From assembly GCF_020559915.1 (NCBI RefSeq), contig NZ_JAJCLZ010000008.1:1-64000 (forward strand): a DNA stretch of 64,000 nt. Reading direction: 5' to 3'. The position numbers were made by a program, and so were the translations under genes. The notes under the pieces are model-generated. The model worked only from the letters and a program-made list of their open reading frames with translations, was not told the origin of the DNA and made no database searches. Below are positions 28,259-36,980 of the stretch, piece after piece (the first letter of the stretch is position 1; every line of letters begins with the position of its first letter). Source of the DNA: Ruminococcus sp. 210702-SL.1.03 (GTDB lineage Bacteria; Bacillota; Clostridia; Oscillospirales; Ruminococcaceae).

Positions 28259-29344
28259 TCAGCGTATGCCCGGCATTTTGTCCAGCAGCGCCAGCATTTT
28301 GCCCATCTGTTCGTCAGTGCCTACGGTTATGCGCAGGCGGTTGCCTATCTTCGGCTTGTTCCAGTAGCGCACATATATGCCGTTCTCGCGCAGGTAGCCG
28401 AATATCTCCTTTGCTGAAAGGCTCTTGTGCTCGGCGAAGAGAAAGTTTGTCGAGCTTTTCGCCACGTCAAATCCCATGCCGCGCAGGCTCTCGGCGCAGC
28501 GGTCGCGGGTAGCCATTATCTTGCCGACTATCTCGCGGAAGTATGCGTCGTCGTTTATCGAAGCCACGCCTGCCTCTATCGAAACTTTGTCCATCGGGTA
28601 AGAATTGTAGCTGTCCTTTACCGCGCCCAGCATTTGTATCAGCTCGGGGCAGCCTATCGCCATGCCTATCCTCATGCCCGCCATAGCGCGCGACTTTGAG
28701 AAGGTCTGCGTTACCAGCAGGTTCTCGTACTTTTTGGTAAGCTCTACCGACGAATAGCAGCCGAAGTCTACATACGCTTCGTCGATTATAACTACGCAGT
28801 CGCGGTTGTGCTCCAGCAGGTCTATGATGAAGTCTTTTCCCCTGCCGATAGATGTCGGGGCGTTTGGGTTCGGGATAACTACTCCGCCGTTTTCGCGGTA
28901 AAAGTCCGCCGCATTTATCTCAAAGCGCTCGTCAACTTCGGGCGTTTCATAGGGTATTTTCAGCAGCTCGCACCATACGGGGTAAAAAGAGTAGGTAACG
29001 TCGGGGAAAAGTATAGGCTTATCCGAATTGAAAAACGCGCGGAAAGCCGTAGCCAGCACGTCGTCAGAGCCGTTGCCTATGAATATGTTTTCCGCCGTAA
29101 GCTCCACGCCGTTTTCTGCCGAAAGACGCTCGGCGGCGGCTTTTCTCAGCAGGGCGGCGTCCATAGAGGGGTACAGCCGCAGACCCTCCGCCTTAAACCG
29201 CGCGATAACTTCGCTTACAGCAGGCGAGGGCGGATATGGGCTTTCATTCGCGTTGAGCTTGATTATGTCGTCGCTCTTCGGCTGTTCGCCCGCCGTGTAA
29301 GGCTCTATGTCTATATAATTTTTTCTCCAGAGTTTCTCGCTCAT
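28259..29344 (-). CDS. hisC: histidinol-phosphate aminotransferase
   Basis: 361 residues of the PLP-dependent class II aminotransferase fold. It converts imidazole acetol phosphate and glutamate to histidinol phosphate. The N-terminus has LNANESPYPPSP; the PLP lysine is in TFSKSRAMAGMRIG, typical of HisC; NPNAPTS binds the cofactor carboxylate; the C-terminus has NRLRITVGTDEQM. No other his gene is nearby. A tandem GTATAC operator lies in its leader and a perfect promoter stands before it. Read-through into the GH5 lipoprotein gene is likely. Confidence 0.93.
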   Translation of the reverse strand: MSEKLWRKNYIDIEPYTAGEQPKSDDIIKLNANESPYPPSPAVSEVIARFKAEGLRLYPSMDAALLRKAAAERLSAENGVELTAENIFIGNGSDDVLATAFRAFFNSDKPILFPDVTYSFYPVWCELLKIPYETPEVDERFEINAADFYRENGGVVIPNPNAPTSIGRGKDFIIDLLEHNRDCVVIIDEAYVDFGCYSSVELTKKYENLLVTQTFSKSRAMAGMRIGMAIGCPELIQMLGAVKDSYNSYPMDKVSIEAGVASINDDAYFREIVGKIMATRDRCAESLRGMGFDVAKSSTNFLFAEHKSLSAKEIFGYLRENGIYVRYWNKPKIGNRLRITVGTDEQMGKMLALLDKMPGIR

Positions 29345-29375
29345 GTAAAATTCAGACCTTTCATAAGCATACCAT

Positions 29376-29389
29376 GTATACTTGTATAC
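29376..29389. promoter_or_regulatory. tandem GTATAC palindromes, candidate operator
   Basis: GTATACTTGTATAC: two 6-bp palindromes two bases apart, just downstream of the predicted hisC transcription start. A repressor controlling histidine genes could bind here; the protein is unknown. Confidence 0.5.
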
Positions 29390-29401
29390 TATATTAAAGT
29401 A

Positions 29402-29430
29402 ATTATATCACACCCGCCGCCAAATGTCAA
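29402..29430 (-). promoter_or_regulatory. hisC promoter
   Basis: Minus strand: TTGACA, 17 bp, TATAAT, perfect consensus. Confidence 0.85.
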
Positions 29431-29437
29431 CGCCGAG

Positions 29438-29474
29438 CAAAAAAGCGCCCCTGCGTTTTCGGCACAGGAGCGCT
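29438..29474 (-). terminator. terminator of sigma-factor fusion gene
   Basis: AGCGCTCCTGTG against CGCAGGGGCGCT, then TTTTTTG on the minus strand. Confidence 0.75.
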
Positions 29475-29487
29475 GATGATATAATAT

Positions 29488-31299
29488 TTAGATAAAGTCT
29501 ACAAGCTCAAGATATGCGCTGTACATCTTATCGGTATTGGGATCTATCGTTATGCGCAGCGAATAGAGCGGTGTCAGACCCATTGGAGTGGCATTCCCGA
29601 GCATACTTCCGCAGTACGCCGAGCCGTCGCTGCTCACGCCGTATCTGCCGGCATTTTCGGCGCTCGGCTTTGTGTATACATATGAAAGGTAGCTGCCGGA
29701 GATGCTTATCTCGCTGTCGGAACTCATGCCGTTCTGCTCGAAGAATGATGCTATGTTCGCAGCAGTTATCTCCTCGGCGCTCACGCAGTCGTCAACATCG
29801 TGCTTATAGATGAGTTGATTTAAGCGGGTGAGCAGACCGTGCGGCAGCCATGCAGGCGTATTGCAGCCTACGTCATACTCGTCATCAAGCTCCTCCGCCC
29901 ACGCTACATACGAATTTTCCAGCGTCACCTTACCGTTCGGGTCGGTAAGGTTTACGGGATAAACTGCTATTCTGTTCTTGCTGCTGCCCTTCGGCGTTAG
30001 CGTAAGCCTGTACATCGTGTACCACGGCTTATTTGTGAGCATGATATTGTCGCCGCCAACGTCATACTCCAGCAGGTTATCCTTATTTTCCTCGTAAGTG
30101 CCGTCGCCGTAAGCGAAATCGTACTTGTCGGAATACTGCTCGTAAAGTTCGGCTACCGTTATCTTGCCGCCAAGCTGAAAAATGTCGTTTCCTATCTGAA
30201 CAAGTCCGGAACTCATGGCGGCTGAGGTTATCTCGCTGCTCGGCTCGGTCGGCATAGTCTGCGGCTCGGCCGAATTTTCGTCAGAGCTTTCGTCCTCTTC
30301 GGCGGCTAAGCTATCCAGCGCATTTTCTACGTTCTTTTCGTCGATGTCATCAAGGTCGTCAAGGTCGCCAATATCTCCCGCGCCTATGTCCTCGCTCTCC
30401 GCCTTGCGCGAAGCTGCGGGCTTTTCGTCCGCCTTTTCGGGCTTGCCGCCCATGTTTACCGCGACGGCTATACCTCCGCCGACTATCACTGCCGCGCATA
30501 CTCCCGCGATGACTTTTGCTTTAACTGTTGATAACATAGTTTTTCCTCCCGATACGGCTTTTGCCGATGTGTTTTCGGGAACGGTATTGGTGTGAGAGTT
30601 CTGTGAGTTCTGAGTATTCTGTGAAGTATCGGCGTTCGGGGTATCTCCTCCGAAAACGGAAAGCGGCGGCAGCGGCATATCCTGCGATTCCGCAAGTAGC
30701 AGCCTTGTGAGCACGGGTACGGGCAGGACCGCGTGCAGCCTGTCGTCGGTCTTTTTCTCGTAAATGAGCACCGCCTCCTTTATCTTCTTTCTGGCGGCGC
30801 TCAGGCGCGAAGTTACTGTGCCGCTGGGGCACTCCATTATCTGCGCTATCTCTTCCACGCTAAGCGAGTCGAAGTAGTAGAGTATAACGCTGCGGCGCTG
30901 CTCGGCGGTAAGCTCGCGGTCTATTATCTGCATGATGACGCGGCGCTTCTGCACGTCGGCGGCGTATTCTTCGGGTATGAGCCCCTCGTCGGGTATCACC
31001 TCCAGCGCTTCGTCTGTCAGCTCTTCCGCAGCAGGCTTTCTGAAATACGCCCTGCATTTGTTTATAGCTATGCGGTTTACCCATGCTGAGAAATTTTCAG
31101 GCTCTCTCAGCTCACCGAGTTTCAGCAGCGCCGTCATGAAGGTGTCCTGCACAGCGTCCTGCGCTTCCTGCGCGCTGCCGATAAGCTTTAGGCAGTTGAA
31201 ATACACCGATCTGCCGACCTCTTCGTAAAGCCTGCCGAAAGCTTCCCTGTTTCCTTCCTTAGCCTGTAAGACTAGGGCTTTGATCTCTTCTTTTTTCAT
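29488..31299 (-). CDS. ECF sigma factor fused to membrane anchor and extracytoplasmic domain
   Basis: 603 residues. Residues 1-90 are sigma region 2 (AQDAVQDTFMTALLKL; NFSAWVNRIAINKCR); residues about 120-178 are region 4 (LTAEQRRSVILYYFDSLSVEEIAQIM and SGTVTSRLSAARKKIKE). A Gln/Asn/Thr linker follows, then one membrane helix (about 261-282), a long acidic linker (about 285-355), and a C-terminal domain of about 240 residues that would lie outside the cell. Normally a separate anti-sigma factor holds the sigma at the membrane; here sensor and sigma are one chain. Release would need proteolysis or conformational change. No anti-sigma gene is adjacent. Domain 360-603 is not recognised. Confidence 0.85.
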   Translation of the reverse strand: MKKEEIKALVLQAKEGNREAFGRLYEEVGRSVYFNCLKLIGSAQEAQDAVQDTFMTALLKLGELREPENFSAWVNRIAINKCRAYFRKPAAEELTDEALEVIPDEGLIPEEYAADVQKRRVIMQIIDRELTAEQRRSVILYYFDSLSVEEIAQIMECPSGTVTSRLSAARKKIKEAVLIYEKKTDDRLHAVLPVPVLTRLLLAESQDMPLPPLSVFGGDTPNADTSQNTQNSQNSHTNTVPENTSAKAVSGGKTMLSTVKAKVIAGVCAAVIVGGGIAVAVNMGGKPEKADEKPAASRKAESEDIGAGDIGDLDDLDDIDEKNVENALDSLAAEEDESSDENSAEPQTMPTEPSSEITSAAMSSGLVQIGNDIFQLGGKITVAELYEQYSDKYDFAYGDGTYEENKDNLLEYDVGGDNIMLTNKPWYTMYRLTLTPKGSSKNRIAVYPVNLTDPNGKVTLENSYVAWAEELDDEYDVGCNTPAWLPHGLLTRLNQLIYKHDVDDCVSAEEITAANIASFFEQNGMSSDSEISISGSYLSYVYTKPSAENAGRYGVSSDGSAYCGSMLGNATPMGLTPLYSLRITIDPNTDKMYSAYLELVDFI

Positions 31300-31520
31300 A
31301 AGCTGATGTACAATCTCCTATGTTGAAATATTTTCCCGTTTGGCTGATCTACTGGTCTTCTGACAAAAATAAACGACCCGTTTTCGCGTTTGTCAAAATA
31401 ACTTCACAGTTTCGGAACTCTCACTTTTTCGTTCCTCATAAGTTAGATGCTTTGCGAAAGCGGATCGTTGAGTAAAATATAAAAGTTAATATATCATTTA
31501 CAGATCGTTTATAAAAGTGC

Positions 31521-32138
31521 TCAATCAGTTATCATTTCGCGCACGCGCAGGTGTATTCCTACGCTGTCTGCTACTTTCTGCGAGCGCTTTATCTCGTCCT
31601 CGCCGATTATGTCTACCACCGTGAACATTACCTGCGGAACGTACTTTTTTACCTCCTGCGCGAATTTCAGCATAGCGCCGAAGCTGTCGGCGTCTTTGAA
31701 AGATGGGCGCGTTACCGCCTCGTACTCTTCCTTAGTAGGCGCGTTCAGGCTTATCGAGACGACGTCTATCAGCCCCGCAAATTCGGGAGCGGTATCGCGC
31801 TTGTTTATGAGGTCTGAAAGCCCGTTGGTGTTTATGCGCAGCGGCGTCTTACATACCGACTTTATATAGCGCGCGGTGTCTTTCAGCAGCTCAAGCTCGC
31901 AGGTAGGTTCGCCGTATCCGCAGAAAACTATCTGGCGGTAGGCGGCAAGGTCGCGCTTTGCGAGGTCTGCCTTTATCTCCTCAAGCGTGGGCTGATGCTC
32001 GAGCCAAAGCGGGTCAGAGCCGTAAGCGCCGTCGCCGTTGTTGCGTATGCAGAAAGTGCAGTTGCAGGGGCACTTGTTGGTTATGTTGAGATAAAGCGCG
32101 TCGTCTATCTCGTATGATATAGTCATTGCCTTTTCCAT
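31521..32138 (-). CDS. TatD-associated radical SAM protein
   Basis: 205 residues. The Fe-S cluster motif C-x3-C-x2-C is in NKCPCNCTFC (about 17-26), and GYGEP is the SAM-site strand. Small size and overall form match the radical SAM family often linked to tatD; no tatD is present here. The reaction is unknown. It is the last gene of a minus-strand operon, 7 bp after a membrane protein gene and downstream of a CNNM/CorC-like protein. Confidence 0.82.
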   Translation of the reverse strand: MEKAMTISYEIDDALYLNITNKCPCNCTFCIRNNGDGAYGSDPLWLEHQPTLEEIKADLAKRDLAAYRQIVFCGYGEPTCELELLKDTARYIKSVCKTPLRINTNGLSDLINKRDTAPEFAGLIDVVSISLNAPTKEEYEAVTRPSFKDADSFGAMLKFAQEVKKYVPQVMFTVVDIIGEDEIKRSQKVADSVGIHLRVREMITD

Positions 32139-32145
32139 TTTTACA

Positions 32146-32646
32146 TTACCTAGCCTTTCCTTTTATAAGTCTTACAGCCGCCGCCGCGCCTATTAAAATA
32201 GTGAGCGCTACGGCGCATATCAGAAGCACCCATGACGAGCGCTGAGATCGTACAAATTCGTCCATCGTGCGGCTGCCTATCGCTTTTTCGGCGACAGATG
32301 TCTTGCCCATAGCCGAAAGAGTCATTACCGTCATAAACTGCGCGTTTACCAGCCCCGCGAAAAATGCTGCGCCTGAGCCTATCGAGCGGAATATCGCCGA
32401 GTAGCTCTCGGTATTTTTGTAAGTGACCACGCCTTGTATGCAGTGCGCCAGAGCCAGCAGCGTGAAGAGCAGATAGCAGCCTGCTATTACGTAGCAGCCG
32501 TACTTGCTCTCTTCGTTCATAACGTCTGAAAGCAGCGTTATCAGCGAGATGGAAAGACCCAGACTCGCCGCCATCAGCACTACTGAGAGTATGCAGTTCG
32601 CCTTTTCGTATTTCTGCAAGGCGTTGTTTTTTATCTTTTTCGGCAT
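32146..32646 (-). CDS. four-helix membrane protein, unknown
   Basis: 166 residues with four hydrophobic segments (about 17-42, 49-72, 88-110, 138-160) and a basic C-terminus. I do not recognise the family. It lies 4 bp from the CNNM gene and 7 bp from the radical SAM gene, in tight operon spacing, so it is certainly expressed with them. Confidence 0.7.
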   Translation of the reverse strand: MPKKIKNNALQKYEKANCILSVVLMAASLGLSISLITLLSDVMNEESKYGCYVIAGCYLLFTLLALAHCIQGVVTYKNTESYSAIFRSIGSGAAFFAGLVNAQFMTVMTLSAMGKTSVAEKAIGSRTMDEFVRSQRSSWVLLICAVALTILIGAAAAVRLIKGKAR

Positions 32647-32650
32647 TTTT

Positions 32651-33913
32651 TTACTCCTCCGTATCGTTATCCTGCGGCGGCTCTTCCGAGCGCTCTATCG
32701 TCAGCGAATCTATGCGCTGCGCGTCCTCCATCTTTACCGTCACGATGAAAGGCTCTATTATCAAGCGCTCGCCGTTTTCGGGAAAGCGGTCTATCTTCTC
32801 TATCACCCAGCCGCCCAGCGAATTTGAGTCGGCTTCGATAAGGTCTTCGTCGAGGTCGGCTTTTTCGAGAAAGTCTGATACCGAAAGCTCAGCCGATACC
32901 TGCCAGCGGTTTTCGCCCAGCACCTTGAAAGAATCGTCCACCTCGTCGCGCTCGTCGTAAATATCGCCCACCAGCTCTTCTATTATGTCCTCCAGCGTGC
33001 AGATTCCCTCAGTGCCGCCGTACTGGTCGATGACCACCGCCATGTGCACCTTTTTCTTCTGCATCAGCTTCATAACGTCTGAAATGCGTTTGCTCTCGGG
33101 TATGAATACAGGCTTGTTCATTATGCTTTCGATACCCTCGCTGCTGCCCGAAAGGTACAGCTTGAAGAAATCTGCCTGATGTATTATGCCGACGATGCTG
33201 TCGATAGTGCCTTCGTAAACAGGCATACGCGAGTAGCAGTTGTCCATGAATATCTCTTTTATCCGCTCCATATCGGTGTGTATCTCTACGCCCACGATGT
33301 TCACGCGCGGTACGAGCACCTCGCCGATGGATGTTTCGTCGAAGTCGAGCGCTGAGCGCACTAGGTCAGACTCCTGCTCTTCCAGTACGCCCTCAGTTTC
33401 TATCTCGTCGATTATGTATTTCAGCTCTTCTTCAGTAACGCTGGGCTGTTCTTTTTTACCGCCGAGAAGGGCGGTCGCGAACCGCTTTATCGCGGAGAAG
33501 AACCATATCGCGGGCGTGAGTATCGTCATGCAGACCGAAAGCGGCGCTGCCATCAGCATAGAGAAGCTCTCGGCGTTTTCTTTAGCCAAACTCTTCGGCA
33601 GTATCTCGCCGAATATAAGCACCAGCACCGTCATGACGAGGGTAGCCGCCGCCACGCTTCCGCTGCCGAACTGCTCGGTAAAAAGCACCGTAGCCAGCGA
33701 CGAAGCGGAGATGTTCACGATGTTGTTGCCGATGAGTATAGCCGTAAGCGCCTTATCAAAATTCTCGGTGATCTTCAGCGCTTTCTGCGCGCTCTTGCTG
33801 CCCGAAGTCGCCAGATTTTTAAGGCGTATGTGGTTCGCCGCTGAGAAAGCCGTTTCAGTAGCCGAACATACGGCAGATATTGCTAAAAGCAGACATATCA
33901 CTACTATTTTCAT
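32651..33913 (-). CDS. CNNM/CorC-family membrane protein (DUF21, CBS pair, CorC_HlyC)
   Basis: 420 residues. An N-terminal DUF21 membrane domain (about 1-180) includes TETAFSAAN and LIFGEILPKSLAKENAE; two CBS repeats (about 195-330; LVPRVNIVGVE, MPVYEGTIDSIVGII, MAVVIDQYGGTEGICTLEDI) follow, then a C-terminal transporter-associated CorC_HlyC domain (about 345-405). Bacterial CNNM proteins move Mg2+ out with Na+ exchange, gated by nucleotide binding to the CBS pair. First gene of the three-gene operon, with a promoter at 33996-34024 and a leader hairpin (GCGGCAT/ATGCCGC) at about 33959-33981. Confidence 0.9.
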   Translation of the reverse strand: MKIVVICLLLAISAVCSATETAFSAANHIRLKNLATSGSKSAQKALKITENFDKALTAILIGNNIVNISASSLATVLFTEQFGSGSVAAATLVMTVLVLIFGEILPKSLAKENAESFSMLMAAPLSVCMTILTPAIWFFSAIKRFATALLGGKKEQPSVTEEELKYIIDEIETEGVLEEQESDLVRSALDFDETSIGEVLVPRVNIVGVEIHTDMERIKEIFMDNCYSRMPVYEGTIDSIVGIIHQADFFKLYLSGSSEGIESIMNKPVFIPESKRISDVMKLMQKKKVHMAVVIDQYGGTEGICTLEDIIEELVGDIYDERDEVDDSFKVLGENRWQVSAELSVSDFLEKADLDEDLIEADSNSLGGWVIEKIDRFPENGERLIIEPFIVTVKMEDAQRIDSLTIERSEEPPQDNDTEE

Positions 33914-33995
33914 TTTAAAATTATTACCCCTTTTGAGATCATGAGATTATCGGTAAGCGGCATATTCTTCCATGCCGCATTACATACATATATTT

Positions 33996-34024
33996 ATAAT
34001 AACACATTGCGCGCAAAAAATCAA
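33996..34024 (-). promoter_or_regulatory. promoter of CNNM operon
   Basis: Minus strand: TTGATT, 17 bp, TATTAT, about 80 bp before the ATG. Confidence 0.65.
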
Positions 34025-34097
34025 GATATAGAAGGCTCTTTGCGGCGGAATTTTTCCTATTTTGTGATCTCTGTTCGGAATAATTAAATATTTGTAC

Positions 34098-34126
34098 TTG
34101 CAAAATTTATTTTTTTGATGTATAAT
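34098..34126 (+). promoter_or_regulatory. promoter of gtrA-antiporter unit
   Basis: TTGCAA, 17 bp, TATAAT, about 70 bp before the GtrA ATG. Confidence 0.75.
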
Positions 34127-34196
34127 CTTTAAGGTAAAAAAATAAAACAGCAAAATGTGCAGAAAAATTCAGAAAGAATGGAAAAGGAGAAATAAA

Positions 34197-34718
34197 ATGG
34201 AGGATAACAGAAATACCGCACCCGATATTTTTGACCGCATGATGGGCAGCGGCTTTTTAAAAAGGTTCGAGCCTTTTTATAAGGCGCATAAAGAGATACT
34301 GCTCTACCTGCTCTTCGGCGGACTTACCACGCTGGTCGGCATAATCTTTTTCGCAATACCCGTGAAACTTATCTCGCTGCCCGAAGTTCAGCTTTTTGGG
34401 CACAAGATAAACCTTACCGTTCAGGTCGCGAACGTGATCTCTTGGGTGTGCGCGGTGACATTTGCTTATGTTACCAACCGCACATGGGTGTTTGAGAAAA
34501 AAGCTCACGGCTCTGCGGCGGTGGCGGGCGAGTGCGCAGCCTTTTTCGCAGGCAGGTTCCTGACGCTGGTGATAGAGAACATACTGCTCAATATCACGGT
34601 AGACAGCCTCGGCATGGGCGATATACTCGCGAAGATACTGGTCTCGGTAGTTACCATTATCCTGAATTATATTATAAGCAAGCTTTTTGTATTCCGCGGG
34701 GATAAAAAAGCTGCTTAA
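34197..34718 (+). CDS. GtrA-like membrane protein
   Basis: 173 residues with four membrane helices of the GtrA family: FGGLTTLVG in TM1, ANVISWVCAVTFAYVTNRTWVF around TM2, a third helix with FFAGRFLTL, and YIISKLFVF at the end. The family is linked to moving lipid-linked sugars for cell-surface polysaccharide. The start at 34197 follows AAGGAGA; upstream in-frame codons lack a site. The antiporter gene begins 20 bp later. Confidence 0.82.
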   Translation: MEDNRNTAPDIFDRMMGSGFLKRFEPFYKAHKEILLYLLFGGLTTLVGIIFFAIPVKLISLPEVQLFGHKINLTVQVANVISWVCAVTFAYVTNRTWVFEKKAHGSAAVAGECAAFFAGRFLTLVIENILLNITVDSLGMGDILAKILVSVVTIILNYIISKLFVFRGDKKAA

Positions 34719-34738
34719 ATCATGAGGTGACCTTTTTT

Positions 34739-35968
34739 ATGAGTACGATTTTGACCGATGAATACAGCTACATATTATTTATAGCCGTTATTCTGCTTTC
34801 GACTAAGCTGCTGGGTCTGCTGACGCAGCGCTTCAATATGCCGCAGGTAGTCGGCGCGCTGGTGGCAGGTGTGCTTATGGGACCTTCCTGCTTCGGGCTG
34901 GTACAAAAGACCGAGTTCATCACGCCCCTCGCCGAGCTTGGCGTAATAGTGCTGATGTTCACAGCGGGTATGGAGACCGACCTGAAAGAGCTTAAAAAGT
35001 CCGGCGCGGCTTCTTTCGTTATAGCGATGTGCGGCGTGCTCGTGCCGATAGGCGGCGGCTACCTGCTCTCGCGCATATGGGGCATAGGCACCGACAGCTC
35101 CGGCAACATGGCTTCGGCATTCTTACAGCAGATATTCATAGGCATAATACTCACCGCTACGTCTGTAAGCATAACGGTAGAAACGCTCAAAGAGCTTGGC
35201 AAGCTAAAGACCCGTGCGGGCAGCGCTATACTCGGCGCGGCAGTGATCGACGATATACTGGGCATAGTAGCCCTCACCATAATAATGTCTGCCGGCGGCG
35301 GCAGCGGCGAGGACGGCGGCTCTATCGGCATAGTACTGCTCAAAATACTCGGCTTCTTCGCGGTAGCTGTTCTCTCGGCAGTGCTCTTCCACATCGTATT
35401 CTTCAAATGGCGCGCGCATGATAAGAAAGACCTTCGCCGCCACACAGTTGTCTGTTTCGTATTCTGCCTGCTGCTTTCGTGGATAGCTGAGGAATTTTTC
35501 AGCGTAGCGGACATCACAGGCGCGTTCGTAGCAGGTCTGGCGCTTTCGGGTATGCCGACTACCAGCTACACCTCCACCAAGTTTGAAACGGTATCATATA
35601 TGCTGCTTTCGCCCGTATTCTTCGCGAGCATCGGTCTTTCGATGACAAATATCAGCATGAGCGGCTCTATGATAGCCTTCACCATACTGCTCACCGTTAT
35701 AGCCGTTCTCACAAAGATAATCGGCTGCGGTCTGGGCGCAAAGATATGCAGATACACCAATAAGGAAAGCGTGCAGATAGGCGTGGGCATGATCTCGCGC
35801 GGCGAGGTAGCGCTTATAGTCGCCAACAAAGGTTCGGCGAACGGTCTGATAAGCGAAGAGCTTTTCGCACCGATAATCATAATGGTAGTAGTTACCACCA
35901 TAGTTACCCCGATACTGCTGAAACTTGTTTTCCACGACAAGCACGCGGCAGAGCCTGCACAGGCGTAA
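34739..35968 (+). CDS. cation:proton antiporter (CPA2 type)
   Basis: 409 residues with about 12 membrane segments. Core motifs of the Na+/H+ exchanger fold are present: PQVVGALVAGVLMGP (TM2), VLMFTAGMETDLKEL, and the ion-binding Asp-Asp in AAVIDDILGI (about 168-177), plus GMISRGEVALIVA. There is no C-terminal TrkA_N domain, so it is a NapA/NhaS-like form rather than full KefB. Start at ATG 34739 because GAGGTGA lies 8 bases upstream; the GTG at 34727 is inside that site. Confidence 0.9.
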   Translation: MSTILTDEYSYILFIAVILLSTKLLGLLTQRFNMPQVVGALVAGVLMGPSCFGLVQKTEFITPLAELGVIVLMFTAGMETDLKELKKSGAASFVIAMCGVLVPIGGGYLLSRIWGIGTDSSGNMASAFLQQIFIGIILTATSVSITVETLKELGKLKTRAGSAILGAAVIDDILGIVALTIIMSAGGGSGEDGGSIGIVLLKILGFFAVAVLSAVLFHIVFFKWRAHDKKDLRRHTVVCFVFCLLLSWIAEEFFSVADITGAFVAGLALSGMPTTSYTSTKFETVSYMLLSPVFFASIGLSMTNISMSGSMIAFTILLTVIAVLTKIIGCGLGAKICRYTNKESVQIGVGMISRGEVALIVANKGSANGLISEELFAPIIIMVVVTTIVTPILLKLVFHDKHAAEPAQA

Positions 35969-35984
35969 TTTTAAACTATATCAG

Positions 35985-36018
35985 GCAGATCGTTTCAGAT
36001 GGAGCGGTCTGCTTTTTG
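35985..36018 (+). terminator. antiporter terminator
   Basis: GCAGATCG/CGGTCTGC stem with 12-nt loop and TTTTTG. Confidence 0.7.
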
Positions 36019-36020
36019 TT

Positions 36021-36875
36021 TCAGCCCAGCACCCGAGTTACCCCCAGCGTTGGGTCGAAGCCTTTTTCGATAGCCGACATCCCGCTTTCGATAAATATCT
36101 GCTCTTTCGGCAGCTCGCGCGGGGTGTATCCCGTAAGCTGCTTGAACACGCGGTTGAAACTGCGTATAGTGCCGAAACCTGCCGCCAGCGCCGCTTCGCC
36201 GATAGCCATGTTCCCGCGCGAGAGCATTTTTACCGCCGCGCTCACCCGCACTATGTTCAGGTATTCCGAAAATGTCATGCCCGACATCTTGCGGAAATAT
36301 TTTGAGAAATACGGCTTGCTGAAACACATGAACTCCGCCGCTTCGTCAAAGGTCATGTCCGCGCAGCGCTCTGAGATAAGGCTCAGCAGGTCTTTGTACG
36401 CCGTGCTTTCGCCCAGCTTGCCCGCTTCCTGCGTTTTTTCGCCGCGAAATATCTCCGCCACAAGCGCCATCGCAAGCCCCGTGCAGACGGCTTCATGGTA
36501 TTTTTCGCCTGCCGAGATCTCTCGGCGTATCCTCTCGGCAGTTTCCGCTATCGGATAACTGTTTTCCAGCAGGGGGCATACGGGCGCGCGCTCGCCAGCT
36601 ACCGAAGCTATCAGCTCTGACTTTATTTTCATCACAGTCAGCACGCTTTCGGCCTCCGCCTTTATGTAATGCACAGCCCCGCCGCGCACGAAAATGCACC
36701 GCCCCTCGGTAAGCTGATACACTGTATTTTCCGCCATTACCTCGGCACAGCCGCTCTCGGCGTAGATAAGCTCGCTCTCAATATGCCAGTGCGGCAGATT
36801 TTGCAGACCGCCGTACCTCTGCACCGCCGCCTGCAATTTTCCCGAAAGCACGCTTTGTTCGTATTTTGCTATCAT
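36021..36875 (-). CDS. AraC-family regulator, probably of the arabinose operon
   Basis: 284 residues. N-terminal cupin-like sensor domain (about 10-90; LPHWHIESELIYAESG) and C-terminal double helix-turn-helix (about 180-270; FDEAAEFMCFSKPYFSKYFRK and ALAAGFGTIRSFNRVFKQLTGYTP). The gene diverges from araA, with both promoters in the 315-bp gap, so control of araABD is the natural inference. The sensor domain type suggests sugar or oligosaccharide sensing. Confidence 0.87.
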   Translation of the reverse strand: MIAKYEQSVLSGKLQAAVQRYGGLQNLPHWHIESELIYAESGCAEVMAENTVYQLTEGRCIFVRGGAVHYIKAEAESVLTVMKIKSELIASVAGERAPVCPLLENSYPIAETAERIRREISAGEKYHEAVCTGLAMALVAEIFRGEKTQEAGKLGESTAYKDLLSLISERCADMTFDEAAEFMCFSKPYFSKYFRKMSGMTFSEYLNIVRVSAAVKMLSRGNMAIGEAALAAGFGTIRSFNRVFKQLTGYTPRELPKEQIFIESGMSAIEKGFDPTLGVTRVLG

Positions 36876-36896
36876 CGCATTTCACCTCTGTATATG

Positions 36897-36925
36897 ATTA
36901 TACCACACAGGTTAATAAATGTCTA
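36897..36925 (-). promoter_or_regulatory. promoter of AraC-type gene
   Basis: Minus strand: TAGACA, 17 bp, TATAAT, about 25 bp before the ATG. It lies back to back with the araA promoter, 20 bp apart. Confidence 0.65.
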
Positions 36926-36944
36926 TAATCGGTAAACAAAATTC

Positions 36945-36973
36945 TTGAAAAAATCTGCATATTAGATTATAAT
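36945..36973 (+). promoter_or_regulatory. araABD promoter
   Basis: TTGAAA, 17 bp, TATAAT. The predicted start (about 36980) coincides with the left edge of element copy C, so the ara mRNA would begin with that element. Confidence 0.75.
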
Positions 36974-36980
36974 ACGGTTA

